Positions 13,540 through 24,149 of a stretch of DNA of 64,000 nt are shown piece by piece. Origin of the DNA: Odontocerum albicorne (Eukaryota; Arthropoda; Insecta; Trichoptera; Odontoceridae); NCBI GenBank assembly GCA_949825065.1, contig OX463842.1:34154480-34218479 (forward strand), in the 5' to 3' direction. The number at the start of each line of letters is the position of its first letter. Position 1 is the stretch's first letter. The position numbers and the translations under genes were made by a program. The notes beneath the pieces were generated by a model, which searched no databases, was not told the DNA's origin, and was given only the letters and a program-made list of their open reading frames with translations.

Positions 13540-13720
13540 AAGCGCCATCGCCCGCCGTACTTGGGAAGTTATGACTCGCGCAACGGTTCCGAATGAACTG
13601 TGCCTGATTCCTCGTCGACACTTCGCCCGCCTACGTCACGGGGTTCGTTCATGCCAGAAATCCGCTCTCGATCGCTTCCCGCCTTGGATCGTTTTCCCGT
13701 CTTCGATCTGATTCCCGTGA
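13540..13720. other. GC- and CpG-rich island, possible promoter or first exon
   Basis: About 180 bases are far richer in G, C and CpG than anything nearby. Several frames are open across it (plus strand 13600-13881, minus strand 13424-13621), but no translation matches a family I know. In A+T-rich insect genomes such islands are often exons or 5' ends of genes. A weakly supported possibility is a 5' untranslated exon. No splice structure can be established from sequence alone. Confidence 0.35.
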
Positions 13721-14149
13721 AATATTTTTTTCTTAGAATATTCTTGTATATCTCTCTCTACGATATATACCTTAGGGTGCTCTTCAAACAAATTAATTTC
13801 CTTCTTAACTCAACGCGTCAACATACTTTACGGGTTAACGAGCTGGTTTTTAATCAGCTGACAACATTTTACATTTTTTAAGATATATGAGTTGACACGA
13901 ATCGAAATTTGCCTTCGACATTATAAGTCATGTTAATATGTTTGTTTATATGTTAATTTATTTTTAAATTACTTTTACAAAAATTTATATTTCTTTTTAA
14001 TATAATTTGGTGTTCATGAATTATACGAGTATATGTTAATTTTGATAATTTAAAAGTATTACTCGTATAAATGATCTACTGTAAAACTAGGAAAAATATT
14101 TTTGATTCGAAAATTGATCTGTACTCCAATTTATTTAGTTTTTATTTAC

Positions 14150-14480
14150 GCCGCAGTAACATGGACACTCGAGGTGATTGACAGAATATTAAGATGTGGT
14201 AGCTTCTGACTATTCCATGAAGAGACAGAAGAACTAACTAATCGGGATTAAAAGAGCTCAGTGTCGAACTTGAAACTTTAGATACTTTTGACACGTAGCT
14301 TGATGAAGAGCGACATCCTTGAGAAGCCAATTCTGCTTATAAGTGTGAATGGTAGAAGAATCAGGACGTACGAGTATATTTCAAGACTCAATATAAAGCA
14401 AGAAACCGGTGGCACTGGAGGATGATCGTTGTTGACCGACCATGGTGCTAACACTTCTCAACATTGAAGAATCAATCCTG
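14150..14480 (+). pseudogene. Probable decayed non-LTR retrotransposon tail
   Basis: Broken plus-strand frames resemble the C-terminal tail of endonuclease-RT proteins: a TWTLEVIDRILRC-like piece, later a NGRRIRTYEYISRL-like piece, then a Trp-Arg-rich end. Several stops and shifts separate the pieces. The match is weak and this could be another kind of element. Confidence 0.35.
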
Positions 14481-14587
14481 AAGATTTGAAAAATATAAAC
14501 CTGAATTTTAAAAATGATATTTGATGCACTCGTCGAAAAAATAACCCACTACATTGAAATGTTTCTTTTATAAATTATCAATAAAGA

Positions 14588-15470
14588 GTATTCCTTAGAA
14601 TTTAAATATTTTTTATTTTAGTTGTAATATTATTTCTTCATGCCCCTGTCCCTGTAGTCATTGTTAAACGATACTTGATATTTTTATTTTAGTTGTAATA
14701 TTATTTCTTCATGGCCCTGTCCCTGTAGTCATTATTAAACGGTACTTTATATTTTATTTTAGCTGTAATATTATTTCTTCATGCCCCTGTCCCTGTAGTC
14801 GTTGTTAAACGGTACTTTATATTTTATTTTAGCTGTAATATTATTTCTTCATGGCCCTGTCCCTGTAGTCATTGTTAAACGGTACTTTATATTTTTATTT
14901 TAGTTGTAATATTATTTCTTCATGCCCCTGTCCCTGTAGTCATTGTTAAACGGTACTTTATATTTTTATTTTAGTTGTAATATTATTTCTTCATGGCCCT
15001 GTCCCTGTAGTCGTTGTTAAACGGTGCTTTATATTTTTATTTTAGTTGTAATATTATTTCTTCATGGCCCTGTCCCTGTAGTCATTATTAAACGGTACTT
15101 TATATTTTATTTTAGCTGTAATATTATTTCTTCATGCCCCTGTCCCTGTAGTCATTATTAAACGGTACTTTATATTTTATTTTAGCTGTAATATTATTTC
15201 TTCATGCCCCTGTCCCTGTAGTCGTTGTTAAACGGTGCTTTATATTTTTATTTTAGTTGTTATATTATTTCTTCATGCCCCTGTCCCTGTAGTCATTATA
15301 AAACGGTATTTTATATTTTTATTTTAGTTGTAATATTATTTCTTCATGCCCTTGTCCCTGTAGTCATTATTAAACGGTACTTTATATTTTTATTTTAGTT
15401 GTTATATTATTTCTTCATGCCCCTGTCCCTGTAGTCGTTATTAAACGGTACTTTATATTTTTACTGAAAA
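14588..15470. repeat. Minisatellite, ~71-bp unit, 12 copies
   Basis: Twelve head-to-tail copies of a 70-72-bp unit with the invariant core CCCTGTCCCTGTAGTC and the flank TAATATTATTTCTTCATG. Copies differ at a few sites (gcccc/ggccc, cattg/cgttg/catta, agctg/agttg), and alternating variants suggest amplification of higher-order pairs. It is non-coding. Confidence 0.95.
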
Positions 15471-16189
15471 ATAAAACCTCAGAGTTTGTCAACGCTTCCG
15501 TATATTTATTTGCCACACTGCTGAAAAGTTATTCAACTAAAAAATGTACATTCAAATCCGCTTCTAGCGTCAGCATATTTATGGGACGAAATTTAATTTA
15601 TTTTTCTTTAAATAAAACGTCCACAATGTTTAAATATCTTTATGACGTAAATTTTATATAAAATGCGTGTATCACACGATATTTTTTTGATAAATATAAT
15701 GAGAGATAAATACAAATTTAAAATAAATGTAATACAGTGGTAAAAGTTGTACGTTGTGAGGTTTTTTATTTTTGTATTTGTGTAAAAAAAATTGCCGTAG
15801 GTCTATTTTACCAAATTTTTATGTTCTCTTGAAAGTATTATCATATCAGTTGAAACTGCTGCCGATTGTGACCTGGTAGATGATGAAACTATTTACCACT
15901 TAATATGGACTGGAACTATTTGTTGAAAGGAAAATATTAATGCTGTCAATTTTCAATTCACATAGCTCCATTTTTAATGAAAAAAATCAAAATTAAACGC
16001 TTTCATATTTATATTCTTAATTTATTTACTCAATAACAGTTGTTTACAAGGTCATTATATGGTGGAACAGCTATAAGTAAATAAATAAAAAAATATAGAA
16101 CTAATAGGCGTTTAACATTGATTATCCTTATTCAATATATTGATATTCGTACGTGTATGTGCCCCTTAACATATCTGAATTGGCGATGC
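15471..16189. other. No recognisable gene
   Basis: A+T-rich sequence between the minisatellite and the next SINE. Nothing supported. Confidence 0.45.
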
Positions 16190-16475
16190 AAACATATTAA
16201 AGAGCGTGGTCAGAAAGCAACATTGTCATTAGCCCCATTAATCGAATCATCGGGTTTACAATCCCTATAATGGCTATGGAGCTCGCAGTTCGTCATCATA
16301 CGTGTTGAAAATATGGTACGTGAAAAGGCTACAATACTAGCACATGTCTAGCGCACAAGAATTGTTACCAGACGAACTAATTGACTATACTGGGACCCAT
16401 TGTTTTAATTCTCAAGTACCATCGGAACTCGAAACCATCGCGTGGAAGTCAAGCGTTTTGTTAACTAAGTCATTT
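16190..16475 (-). mobile_element. SINE-B copy (tRNA-derived)
   Basis: Read on the minus strand, a tRNA-like head (about 16475-16410, with a GGTTTCGAGTTCC B-box-like stretch) is followed by a 'gggtcccagtat' segment. The shared family tail follows: 'ccat...attcgattaatgggg', then 'gacaatgttgctttctgaccacgct'. The same tail order is found at 35700-35965 (minus) and 63247-63520 (plus), which defines the family. Confidence 0.7.
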
Positions 16476-17099
16476 AAGTTGTCAATTTTGATGTAAAGAT
16501 GTCTAACAATACATAGGTACCTATATTGTTGAGTCCTCGTAACATCTAATTTGCTATACCATGTTTAACAAACTAGTGTTTCATGTGCATGTATAGTAAA
16601 AAAATAAAAATTAATATATGGGTTAAATCACGCTCAAATTTTACCGAATCGTCGTTTCTGTGGCACTTTTAAGCTGTTTTCCAATAAGGAAAATGACTTT
16701 TGACATAGTTCTTTGCTAGACAACTTTGCTATTCATGTACTGTAATCCTCCCTTATCTGCAACGTATACGTTCCAAGACCTCCAAAAGATACCTGAAAAC
16801 TGAAACCGTTGAAATTGAAGCTGTGGTTGAGGGGGTATCTATTCTGCTAGGTACATCAGCTGGTCCACCTAACAAGACGTAAAGATGTGCAGTTCTCCAT
16901 GTCCTCCAGATAACGCATACTTTAGGCAGTCCTTTACAGTTACATTGTTTTGTATTAAATATATTTTCGTTATATGTAGTACAACCTTGTGAGTTCATTG
17001 CACTATATATATGATATCTACGAGTATCTATGATAACCAGAAAGGTGCTAAATAGTTTTAAGTGAAAAAAACTAAGTGAGAAACCTTTTTTTTAACAAA

Positions 17100-17180
17100 T
17101 GAGTACCGATGAAAATAGAACCCGCAACCCATGAATTGGAAGACAAGGGCCTTATCAACTAGGCCAGGGAGGTCATGCCG
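17100..17180 (-). mobile_element. SINE-A head fragment
   Basis: The minus strand reads GACCTCCCTGGCCTAGTTGA, then a tRNA-like anticodon region and a GGTTGCGGGTTCTA B box. Only the head is present. It lies 44 bases before a Helitron 5' end. Confidence 0.7.
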
Positions 17181-17223
17181 TCACAATGTGGTCAATTCAA
17201 TAGTGTTTAACATAAGAGTGTCA

Positions 17224-17400
17224 TCAATCATCAAATAATATAAATTCGGTTGTACTTACCTCCGTACGTAAGAATAGGCGTTGTCATAGTTAGTTCAAAT
17301 CCGTTTGTAATTGTCATACGGTTTAATTAAATAAATACAAATGGATCTAAATGAAACAAGAACAAAACGTTTTGAATATATGCGCATCTATCGGAGTCCA
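17224..17400 (+). mobile_element. Helitron 5' end, truncated
   Basis: Starts TCAATCATC after an A, as Helitrons do (A|TC). It then shares about 170 bases with the copy at 18715: 'acttacctccgtacgtaag', 'ggcgttgtcata', and the beginning of the same protein (MDLNETRTKRFEYMRIYRSP) ending at a TAA near 17400. The similarity stops there. Confidence 0.6.
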
Positions 17401-17754
17401 TAATTATGTTATAAATATTTTTTAACATGACCCACACTATAAAATAATTATAACTCAATTAAGATCCAACTCAAAACAACATTATGGATGTATTTCCAAT
17501 ATTTAAGTAAAGCACAAGTCTATACACGTGAAAATATGTATTTAATGTTTGAATTTAGTCTTAAAAAATCAATCGATCCTATACTAGCTATTCTCTCTAA
17601 AAAAAGTAGAACGTGTGTTGGGTCTTATTTGTATACACATATTCAATTTTGAAACACACGATCATTAAACTATACACTTACTCGTATAATATAAAATCGG
17701 TTAAACTTCTCCATAGCAACAAAAAGTTCAATACATAATAGTGTGTTGGTGGCC

Positions 17755-18714
17755 ACCTTGATGGATGAAAGTGAAACTTGGACTTAGCAGAAGAAGGATA
17801 AGAGTAAAACTAATGCTGGGGAGATGCATGATAATGGAAAATTATGGAGTGTCAATGTTGAAAGAAGGCGGAATGTAGACATCAGAAATAAATGCATGGA
17901 TAAAATTGATGTTTTAAGTAAGATGAAGAATAGAGCTTTAAGATAGTTTGGACATGTGGAGAGAACAAATGTTCAAATAATGAATAAGCGAATATTCATT
18001 ATTTGATCGTGGAAGGTGTGTTTGAGAAGATGTAGACCATAGGTTCCCAAAGTGGGGCCATCGGCCCCCTTGTGGGAACTGAGGGGGCAATGCTGGTCCT
18101 GGGGGGAGTAGGGGGGTTACTTATTTTAATTATTTTAATAAATACCTTTATAATTTCTTTTCCAATTATTTTAATTTCCAAATTACCTTTTTGACATTAA
18201 AAAAATACTCTCATAGCTGCATAAATTTATTGCTGAAATTGTATTGCAAATAACAAACTGCAAAACATTAATAAATTAGTGGCAGTACATCAGTTTCATC
18301 CTTCTCATTAGGATTATTTAATAAATACTTCAACAATTTAAGTATTAGCATACCTTATTTATAACACTATAGATATGTACATAAAAAAATGTTCACTGCA
18401 TTTTTCTGTTGTATTTAATTTAAAAAAGGTAAATTTCCAGGGGGGCCTTGTGGATTATTTGCTAAAAAGGGGGTAGTGGGTCAAATAAGTTTGGGAACCT
18501 ATGATGTAGACCAAAGGAAATGTGACTGGACCAAATGGACTAGATTTTAAAAGTAAAGTGTGAAGTATGAAAAATAGAAGATTGTGCTTAACGAGATGTA
18601 TGAATGTGGAAGAAGCGAAAATTGTGTGCTTAGATAGAAAATTTTGGAGATCTGTAATCTCTGCCTACCGCCGCAAGATACACGGTGTGATGATATGTAT
18701 GTATGTTATATTTA
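17755..18714 (+). pseudogene. Non-LTR retrotransposon RT C-terminal relic, split by a hAT MITE
   Basis: Broken plus-strand frames give the C-terminal domain of an arthropod endonuclease-RT. There is a MDESETWT-like start, then VNVERRRNVDIRNKCMDKID, LSKMKNRALR and FGHVERTN. After the insertion it continues RPKEM-LDQMD, then CMNVEE-like residues and an ISAYRR...HGVMMYV-like end. The nearest relative in the window is the minus-strand copy at 52050-52950, which shares the SKMK-A-R-FGHVERMN and CMNVEE motifs. The reading frame is interrupted by a TAG at the 'alr*fghv' position and by further stops. The 466-bp MITE at 18038-18503 was inserted later. The 3' end runs into the Helitron at 18715. Confidence 0.75.
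18038..18503 (-). mobile_element. hAT-type MITE, copy 1
   Basis: The 466-bp element is bounded by inverted repeats CATAGGTTCCCAAA and TTTGGGAACCTATG. A perfect 8-bp target-site duplication, ATGTAGAC, lies at 18030-18037 and 18504-18511. Eight-base duplications and CA...TG ends starting with a 'aggttcccaaa' stretch are typical of hAT elements. The interior has G-rich subterminal parts and A+T-rich middle but no transposase. A second copy in the opposite orientation lies at 45976-46478. The insertion splits an older retrotransposon relic, which dates the order of events. Confidence 0.92.
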
Positions 18715-19443
18715 TCAATCATCGTCAAGATATATAAAATTGGTTTAACTTACGTCCGTAAGAAGAGGCGTTGTCATATTTACGTTATGATTATTAATTT
18801 CACTTTTACGGTTAAGTATTTTTATTATTAAATTATGAAATAAGTTAATTATTATCATACGATGAAATAAATAGGGATGGATCCAAATGAAAGAAGAGTA
18901 AAGCGCGCAGAATATACGCTCAACTATCGGAGGAACAGCGGGAAAGACAAATAGCAGAGGAAGCCAATGAGCGTTGCGCTTCACATACTCATCAAATTAA
19001 AAAAAATCGACAAGTGCAACAACAGCAAGAGGCTGAAGAGGAAGCCAACGAGTGTCGTGCAGAAGAAGTACAGCGAATACGTGACTTTCGTTAACGTTCT
19101 GAGAGGAGATTTGAAATTTGCCATTATGACAACTTGGACGAGCTGAAGTTCTTAACTATGGTTCTATGAATACTTTACACCAATTCTACCTTTCTCTCAA
19201 TTTCGTATCTCTTAAAAAAATATCCAAATATTGCTGCCATAAAGGAACTGTACTTCTTAAAGATGAAGACGAACCCCGTCGTCAGATCCCTGAATTGATG
19301 AAGTTAATAAATCCAGATTTTCTGGTCTACCAAAACTTTCAAGCAAACATTCGTTCTTATAATTTTTTCAACAGTTTTCACTTTTAACCTTTAACATTAG
19401 CAAGTTAATTTATATCCTGTGATTTTTCACGGGTTGTGGTTAG
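18715..19443 (+). mobile_element. Short Helitron with decayed N-terminal protein coding region
   Basis: Begins TCAATCATC after an A and shares its 5' end with the copy at 17224. From 18892 it encodes MDPNERRVKRAEY. A frame change follows, then an acidic/Gln-rich stretch (QLSEEQRERQIAEEANERC) typical of the start of arthropod Helitron Rep/helicase proteins. A second piece at 19166-19387 contains YCCHKGTVLLK and NFQANIRSYN, matching the conserved CC-x-KG-x-V-x-L ... ENIR-x-YN region of Helitron-like N domains. The Rep catalytic and helicase domains are absent. The proposed 3' end has a 7-bp hairpin (CCTGTGA-TTTT-TCACGGG, 19416-19433) ten bases or fewer before TTAG at 19440-19443, a one-base change from the CTAG expected. 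The 5' call is stronger than the 3' call. Confidence 0.7.
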
Positions 19444-19773
19444 CTATATACAATATTTTAAATCTGTAATATGGAACAAATTTTCTTAAAATGTCGGATT
19501 TACTAAAAAAAAAACAGGTAAGACCTAAGGTATCAAATGTCATTTTTGTTATCGAGTACACTGACGACAAAAATAATTGACCTTTGGATAAGAATCGATA
19601 TCAACTGTTTAATAAATAGCTGGAACGGATCGCAATTATGTTATGAATATTTATTTTTCATGGAAAAATATGATCATTTTTTTAAATACTTTTGTCTAGT
19701 ATTTCAATTATTTTTGCGTATACGTTTTTTTTTATCTAATTGTGGCGGTTATTATTGTTTTTTTTAATTACGT
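19444..19773. other. No recognisable gene
   Basis: A+T-rich sequence. A short stretch around 19630-19665 ('attatgttatgaatatt') resembles 17404-17425 beyond the first Helitron copy, so part of this may still be Helitron-derived. Confidence 0.4.
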
Positions 19774-19785
19774 ATCATAGACGAT

Positions 19786-20099
19786 AATGAGGAGTTATAC
19801 AGCATATACAAAGAGCCCAACATCATAAAATACATCAAAATTGGGAGGCTACGTTGGGCGGGGCATGTAGCAAGAATGGGAGAAGAGGAAATGCCTAACA
19901 AAGTACTCTTCTCCAAGCCCCAAGGAAGACGTAGCGTGGGTAGACCGAGGCTTAGGTGGATGGATGGGGTGCAGAATGACGCAAACGTGATTGGCATCAG
20001 GGGCTGGAGGAGTGCATCCCAGGATAGGGGGGAATGGCAGCGACTGCTGGAGGAGGCCGGGGCCCACAATGGGCTGTAGCGCCATTGATGATGATGATG
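19786..20099 (+). mobile_element. 5'-truncated LINE tail with 12-bp target-site duplication
   Basis: The 314-bp insert is flanked by the perfect duplication ATCATAGACGAT at 19774-19785 and 20100-20111. It encodes an unbroken tail of a non-LTR retrotransposon protein up to TAG at 20077-20079. Readable pieces are GRLRWAGHVARM, GRRSVGRPRLRWMDGV, IRGWRSASQDRGEWQ and LLEEAGAHNGL. It ends in a (GAT)n tail instead of poly(A). The truncation, microsatellite tail and duplication together are the signature of target-primed reverse transcription. This family differs from the 17755 and 41118 elements. The target lay immediately in front of a SINE-A head. Confidence 0.93.
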
Positions 20100-20111
20100 A
20101 TCATAGACGAT

Positions 20112-20330
20112 CACTGTAGTCTAGTTGGTAAAACACTTTATTTCCCGAATTGAGCTTTTGAGATCGATTCCCGATAAACCCTAAACAAAAAATGGATTCT
20201 AGGTTTTTTTTCAGAAAAAGGCCTTTAAAATTCTTTCTGGTGGGTTAAAGAAATTTTCAAATGGCAAGCAACTTGCAAAGTTGTACTATATATAAAAAAA
20301 GTGTAATGTAATACAACACAATCGGTGGTA
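20112..20330 (+). mobile_element. SINE-A copy
   Basis: The head reads CACTGTAGTCTAGTTGGTAA with a diverged B box (GAGATCGATTCCC). The family body follows: 'aaggcctttaaaa', 'tttctggtgggtt', 'tcaaatggcaagcaa', then a 'gtgtaatgtaataca' end. Confidence 0.8.
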
Positions 20331-20487
20331 TGTTTAATACGTGTGTATAAAACGTTATTTTTTTAATACGTGATATTGTTTTAAAATGTACTCGTATAAA
20401 TATATTTACTTTAAAATATTAAACACATTTTGCTATTCATTATCCATAAATACGGAGATCCCTTGCAGAGAAAATTATTCTTAGACG

Positions 20488-20700
20488 ATTTGGTAAGATG
20501 CCCATCTTCCAATCCAGAAACATGTTATATTTTCGTCTGTATACTGATTTCATAAAAAAGGGTTCCAGTCTGGTTTTCTCTTAAGATTTGTTCAAATAGT
20601 TTTCTGGTAGATTGGAATAGATTGCCACGTGGCAACAGATACGCTGGATCATAATATAATATATGCAATGAAAGTGTAATATACAATACTAACGAAACAC
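20488..20700 (+). mobile_element. SINE-A copy
   Basis: A diverged head ('gacgatttggtaagatgccc') precedes a well preserved body: 'ttccagtctggttttctctt', 'ttttctggtagattgg', 'gattgccacgtggcaa' and a 'gaaagtgtaatatacaa' end. Confidence 0.8.
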
Positions 20701-21196
20701 ACTCTTCACTTCCAGTCACGTAATGCTTAATATAGTTCCAAATCCGTTTCTGCCATGCGTTCATCACATTACTTATCGGTATTTATAATTAACAAACAAA
20801 AAAAGGCTTAGTTCTAAAAATATTTTGATTTCAAATTCGTTTTGATTGAAAACTGAAGTGTCCTTTACACGCTAATTAATGACCGTTAAAGCTTCACTGA
20901 ACACATAAACGTATTTCACGTGCTAATCACCGTATTCACGTGCTAATCACCGTACCGTATTCACTCAGATGACGTGATTTTGCCAAGTCATAAGCATTTC
21001 CAATTAAAACGTATGAAATCATTTTGTCCCAACGGATATCAATAAAATTAGAGATAATGCGTTATCGTTAATATGTTCCCATTAATGGTTGAATAGTTCA
21101 CAGTAGACGGTGGCAACATAAAAATACATTGATATTGTAAATTTCTACTTTTCACATAATAGATAAACAGTTGGAGGAAGACGATCTGCAAAAACT
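20701..21196. other. No recognisable gene
   Basis: Holds only a short direct repeat (ACGTGCTAATCACCGTATTC, about 20919-20960). Otherwise unannotated A+T-rich sequence. Confidence 0.4.
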
Positions 21197-21407
21197 TTTT
21201 GATAATACTCGTATATACTATGATGGCATGCCCCTTTTGTGCTTTCACATTTTGATAATACTCGTATATACTATGATGGCATGACCCTTTTGTGCTTTCA
21301 CATTTTGATAATACTCGTATATACTATGATGGTATGCCCCTTTTGCGCTTTTGATAATACTCGTATATACCTACTATGATGGCATGTCCCTTTTGTGCTT
21401 TCACATT
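21197..21407. repeat. Minisatellite, 53-bp unit, 4 copies
   Basis: Four copies of a unit with GATAATACTCGTATATACTA, 'tgatggcatg' and 'cccttttgtgctttcac'. Spacing is 53, 53 and 46 bases; the last interval lost seven bases. Every unit carries a TACTCGTA octamer. Confidence 0.93.
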
Positions 21408-21564
21408 TTTTGTCTCGTTTATCTTAAATTCGTGTCTACATCTAAAGTATTTTTTACTTTTTCTCAAACTCCTCACCTTTCCGTTTTATCGAAATGTAAT
21501 CAACTGTTTCCTTTAATTTTATCATTTTGCTAGTTTGTAACTAATATTCGGCAAATATTAAAGT

Positions 21565-21745
21565 CACGTATTTTGCAACGTATTGTATTGGCGGGCTTCT
21601 TACTTTGTGGCAATCTCTTCCAATTAACAAGAAATATGTTAAAAAGGCCTTAAGTGAAAAAAAAATCTGGGTTCCAACGAGAATCGAATCCGCGACCCCC
21701 GGACTGGAAGTCAGGCGTCTTACAAACTGGGCTGGGGGGGAGTTC
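21565..21745 (-). mobile_element. SINE-A copy
   Basis: Minus strand: a tRNA-like head with GGTCGCGGATTCGATTCTCG, 'gttggaacccaga', 'cttaaggcctttttaaca', 'tatttcttgttaattgg', and a 'gattgccacaaagtaa...gcccgccaa' tail. One of the better preserved copies. Confidence 0.85.
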
Positions 21746-22494
21746 ACTCACTTGGTTTATTTTTAATGTATTCCTGTAGTCGTCAGAACAATCAATAAGA
21801 TTGATATTTTTTTACATTTCGACCGATTGGGTTTGATGTAAATATGTTCATTTTTTGGTGTTTCAATGAACTGATCCAATACATTTTCTTGCTGAAAGTT
21901 GTTGAATCTCAAGAGCAGCTGTAGCTAGGACCTGTCGGATTGTTAACATGTGTTTTATGGGAATTTTATGGATGCACCTTTCAGCCAACTGTTTCCGAAC
22001 ACACAACGAACCTAGTTAGATGCTGTTTGTCTTGTGTAAGCTTTTAAATAAATAAATAAAATATCATCGTTTACAAACAGTTTGATATAATTAAAACATT
22101 TTTTAATGATTTATAAACTTTTGTTTGGGATAAAAAAAATGGTAAACGTTATAAAAATAATAATAGAAACTTTTAAAAATAAATTTCGTCTTCATTAAAA
22201 CCAAATTTGGCTACAAGGGTATATAAGACGTTTTTGAATTTTCCAGTGATAGTGAACAAAATATTTTTGTATATTAAAATTCCATAGCCGACTACAGATT
22301 ATTACAAGAACTAATTAAATGACATATATTTCACATTTAGAAACCACATGATAGGATATTATATTTTGGTTCATGTGTTCTATTAATTTTAAGTAAATTA
22401 AATAAATGTGGTTTTTAATTTAATTGTTAATGTAAACAGTAATAATTATCTTCAAACTTACCTCAACGTTTTTCAATATTAATTTATTAATCGC
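21746..22494. other. No recognisable gene; A+T-rich
   Basis: No coding or repeat signal recognised. Confidence 0.45.
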
Positions 22495-22539
22495 GACATT
22501 ATTTATTGATGACCTCCACGGTCATCAATAAATAATGTC
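22495..22539. repeat. Perfect 20-bp inverted repeat with 5-base loop
   Basis: Arms 22495-22514 and 22520-22539 are exact reverse complements (starting GACATTATTTATTGATGACC) around the loop TCCAC. The right arm runs into a SINE-B head. Confidence 0.9.
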
Positions 22540-22800
22540 ACGTTTGGTCAGATGCTCGACGTCTACCCGAGGGGTTCAGATTTGATTCCCAATAACACCC
22601 TAAAAAGTTAAAGAAGGTTCCAGTATGGTAAAATACTTCGCTTGGTAACAATTCTCGCACGCACTTAGTACGTGTACAATTCTTGTTCATGCGAACAAGT
22701 GTAATGACGAAACACGAATTCCGTGCCTATTGCACTGGTTCTTAACCCGTAGGCCCGGTAACTGGGGCCGAAGAGAACACTTTCTTCCGACTACGTTTTT
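22540..22800 (+). mobile_element. SINE-B copy
   Basis: A tRNA-like head ('tttggtcagatgctcg', 'gttcagatttgattcc') is followed by the body 'ggttccagtatggt', a 'cttggtaacaattctcgc' segment, and a diverged family tail ('ttccgtgcctattgcactgg', 'ttaacccgtaggcccgg'). The mariner begins 34 bases after it. Confidence 0.65.
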
Positions 22801-22833
22801 ATACGAAAGAAAAAGAAGAATAATTTATATATA

Positions 22834-24120
22834 TTGGATGTGCAAATTAGTTCGGTCCGTTTTTTTGTGTTCAAAAATGCATTTATTTCTAAACAAAATG
22901 AATGAACAGATCAATTCAAGTATTGTCCATCGCTGGCTACTACTTTTTCCCATCTCTCAGGCAATTTTCGAATTCCATCTCGAAAAAGTGACTCGTCTTT
23001 TGAGGCGATTCAAGTTTGGTGCCAATTTTCGGTTTCAACGAAAGAAGTGAACCGGTGATCTGCCAAATCGGAACAACCAGTAATCAGAAGGAGCAATGTC
23101 CGGGGAATACGGCGGGTGCGGTAAAACATCCCATTTGAGCGTTTGCAAATATTTTTTTACGACTTTTGCGACATGAGGCCGAGCGTTGTCATGAAGAAGA
23201 ATAACTTTATCATGTCTTTGCTCGTATTCCGGCCGTTTTCCTCGCAATGCACAGCTCAAACGAATTAATTGTAGCCGATACCAATCGCCCGTAATGGAAT
23301 CGCCAGGTTTCAGCACATCATAGTAAACAACACCCCCTTTGGTCCCACCAGATACAGAGCATGATCTTCGAACCATGTATGTTCGGTTTTGCTGTTGATG
23401 TTGAGGTCGATGGCAACGATTGACCGGGCTTAGCGTAGTATTTTTTCTTCTTCGGGTTGTCGTAGAATATCCACTTCTCATCTCCTGTCACAATCCGACG
23501 CAAAAAACCTTTTTTTTGTTGCCTTTGAATCAGCTGCTCACAAGTGAAAAATCGCCTTTCAACGTCTCTCGGTTTCAGTTCATAAGGCACCCAATTTCCT
23601 TGTTTTTGAATCATTCCCATGGCTCTTAATCGTACGGAAACTGCTTGTTGAGTCACTCCCAATGATTCTGCAAGCTCCTCTTGCATTTGACTTTGATCTT
23701 CTTCGAGTAATGCCTCTAATTCTTTGTCCTCGAATTTTTTTAGCTGTCCAGAGCGAGGCTTGTCTTCGACGCTAAAATCTCCATCCTCGAAACGTCGAAA
23801 CCATTCCCTACATGATTTATCAGTTGGAGCAGCGTCACCATAAACTTCGACAAACATTCGATGGGCTTCAGCTGCACTTTTCTTCCAATTAAACCATAAA
23901 ATTAAAACCTCACGCAAATGCTGTTTGGTTAACACAAAATTCGACATTTTCAACACTGTACAAAACAAGGTTTTTGCATGAAACTTAAAGCGATATAAAC
24001 TGAATAATATTGGCAGATATCTAACCTCTCTGAAACCGCCAAAATCGGCTGTCACTATGAACCATTCATAACAGCCGGAGCCATCTTTTGGAAACGGACC
24101 GAACTAATTTGTACTCCCAA
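22834..24120 (-). mobile_element. Full-length mariner element (mauritiana/mellifera type)
   Basis: The 1287-bp element has the usual size for a mariner. TA duplications lie at 22832-22833 and 24121-24122. Its inverted terminal repeats are about 30 bases, nearly identical over 19 bases (CAAATTAGTTCGGTCCGTTT). It carries one minus-strand transposase gene, listed separately. It has all the cis sequences of a mobile element, but its transposase is broken in at least three places, so it could move only if another copy supplied enzyme. Confidence 0.97.
22911..23947 (-). pseudogene. mariner transposase, inactivated
   Basis: Cut-and-paste transposase of the Tc1/mariner superfamily. The start at 23947 (MSNFVLTKQHLREVL) matches the N-terminus of Mos1-like enzymes. 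The helix-turn-helix DNA-binding half is followed by the WVPYELKPRD linker motif. All three catalytic aspartates of the D,D34D triad are encoded: in TGDEKW, in LLHDNARPH, and in SPDIAPSD, 34 residues after the second. Lesions seen: (1) one extra base in an A3-G5 run near 23340 shifts the frame between first and second aspartate; (2) about 14 bases are missing near 23065 just after the third aspartate, judged from family spacing; (3) an in-frame TGA lies at about 23010-23012. The rest of the C-terminus (KLPERWEKVVASDGQY) is readable up to TGA at 22911-22913. The few other differences suggest a fairly young copy. Confidence 0.95.
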
Positions 24121-24149
24121 TAAATAAATTCTCCTTAATTCTGGATTCA

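Noticed and set aside
23035..23481. Separate 148-residue minus-strand gene
   Set aside because: It is the continuation of the mariner transposase after the one-base insertion near 23340, not an independent gene.
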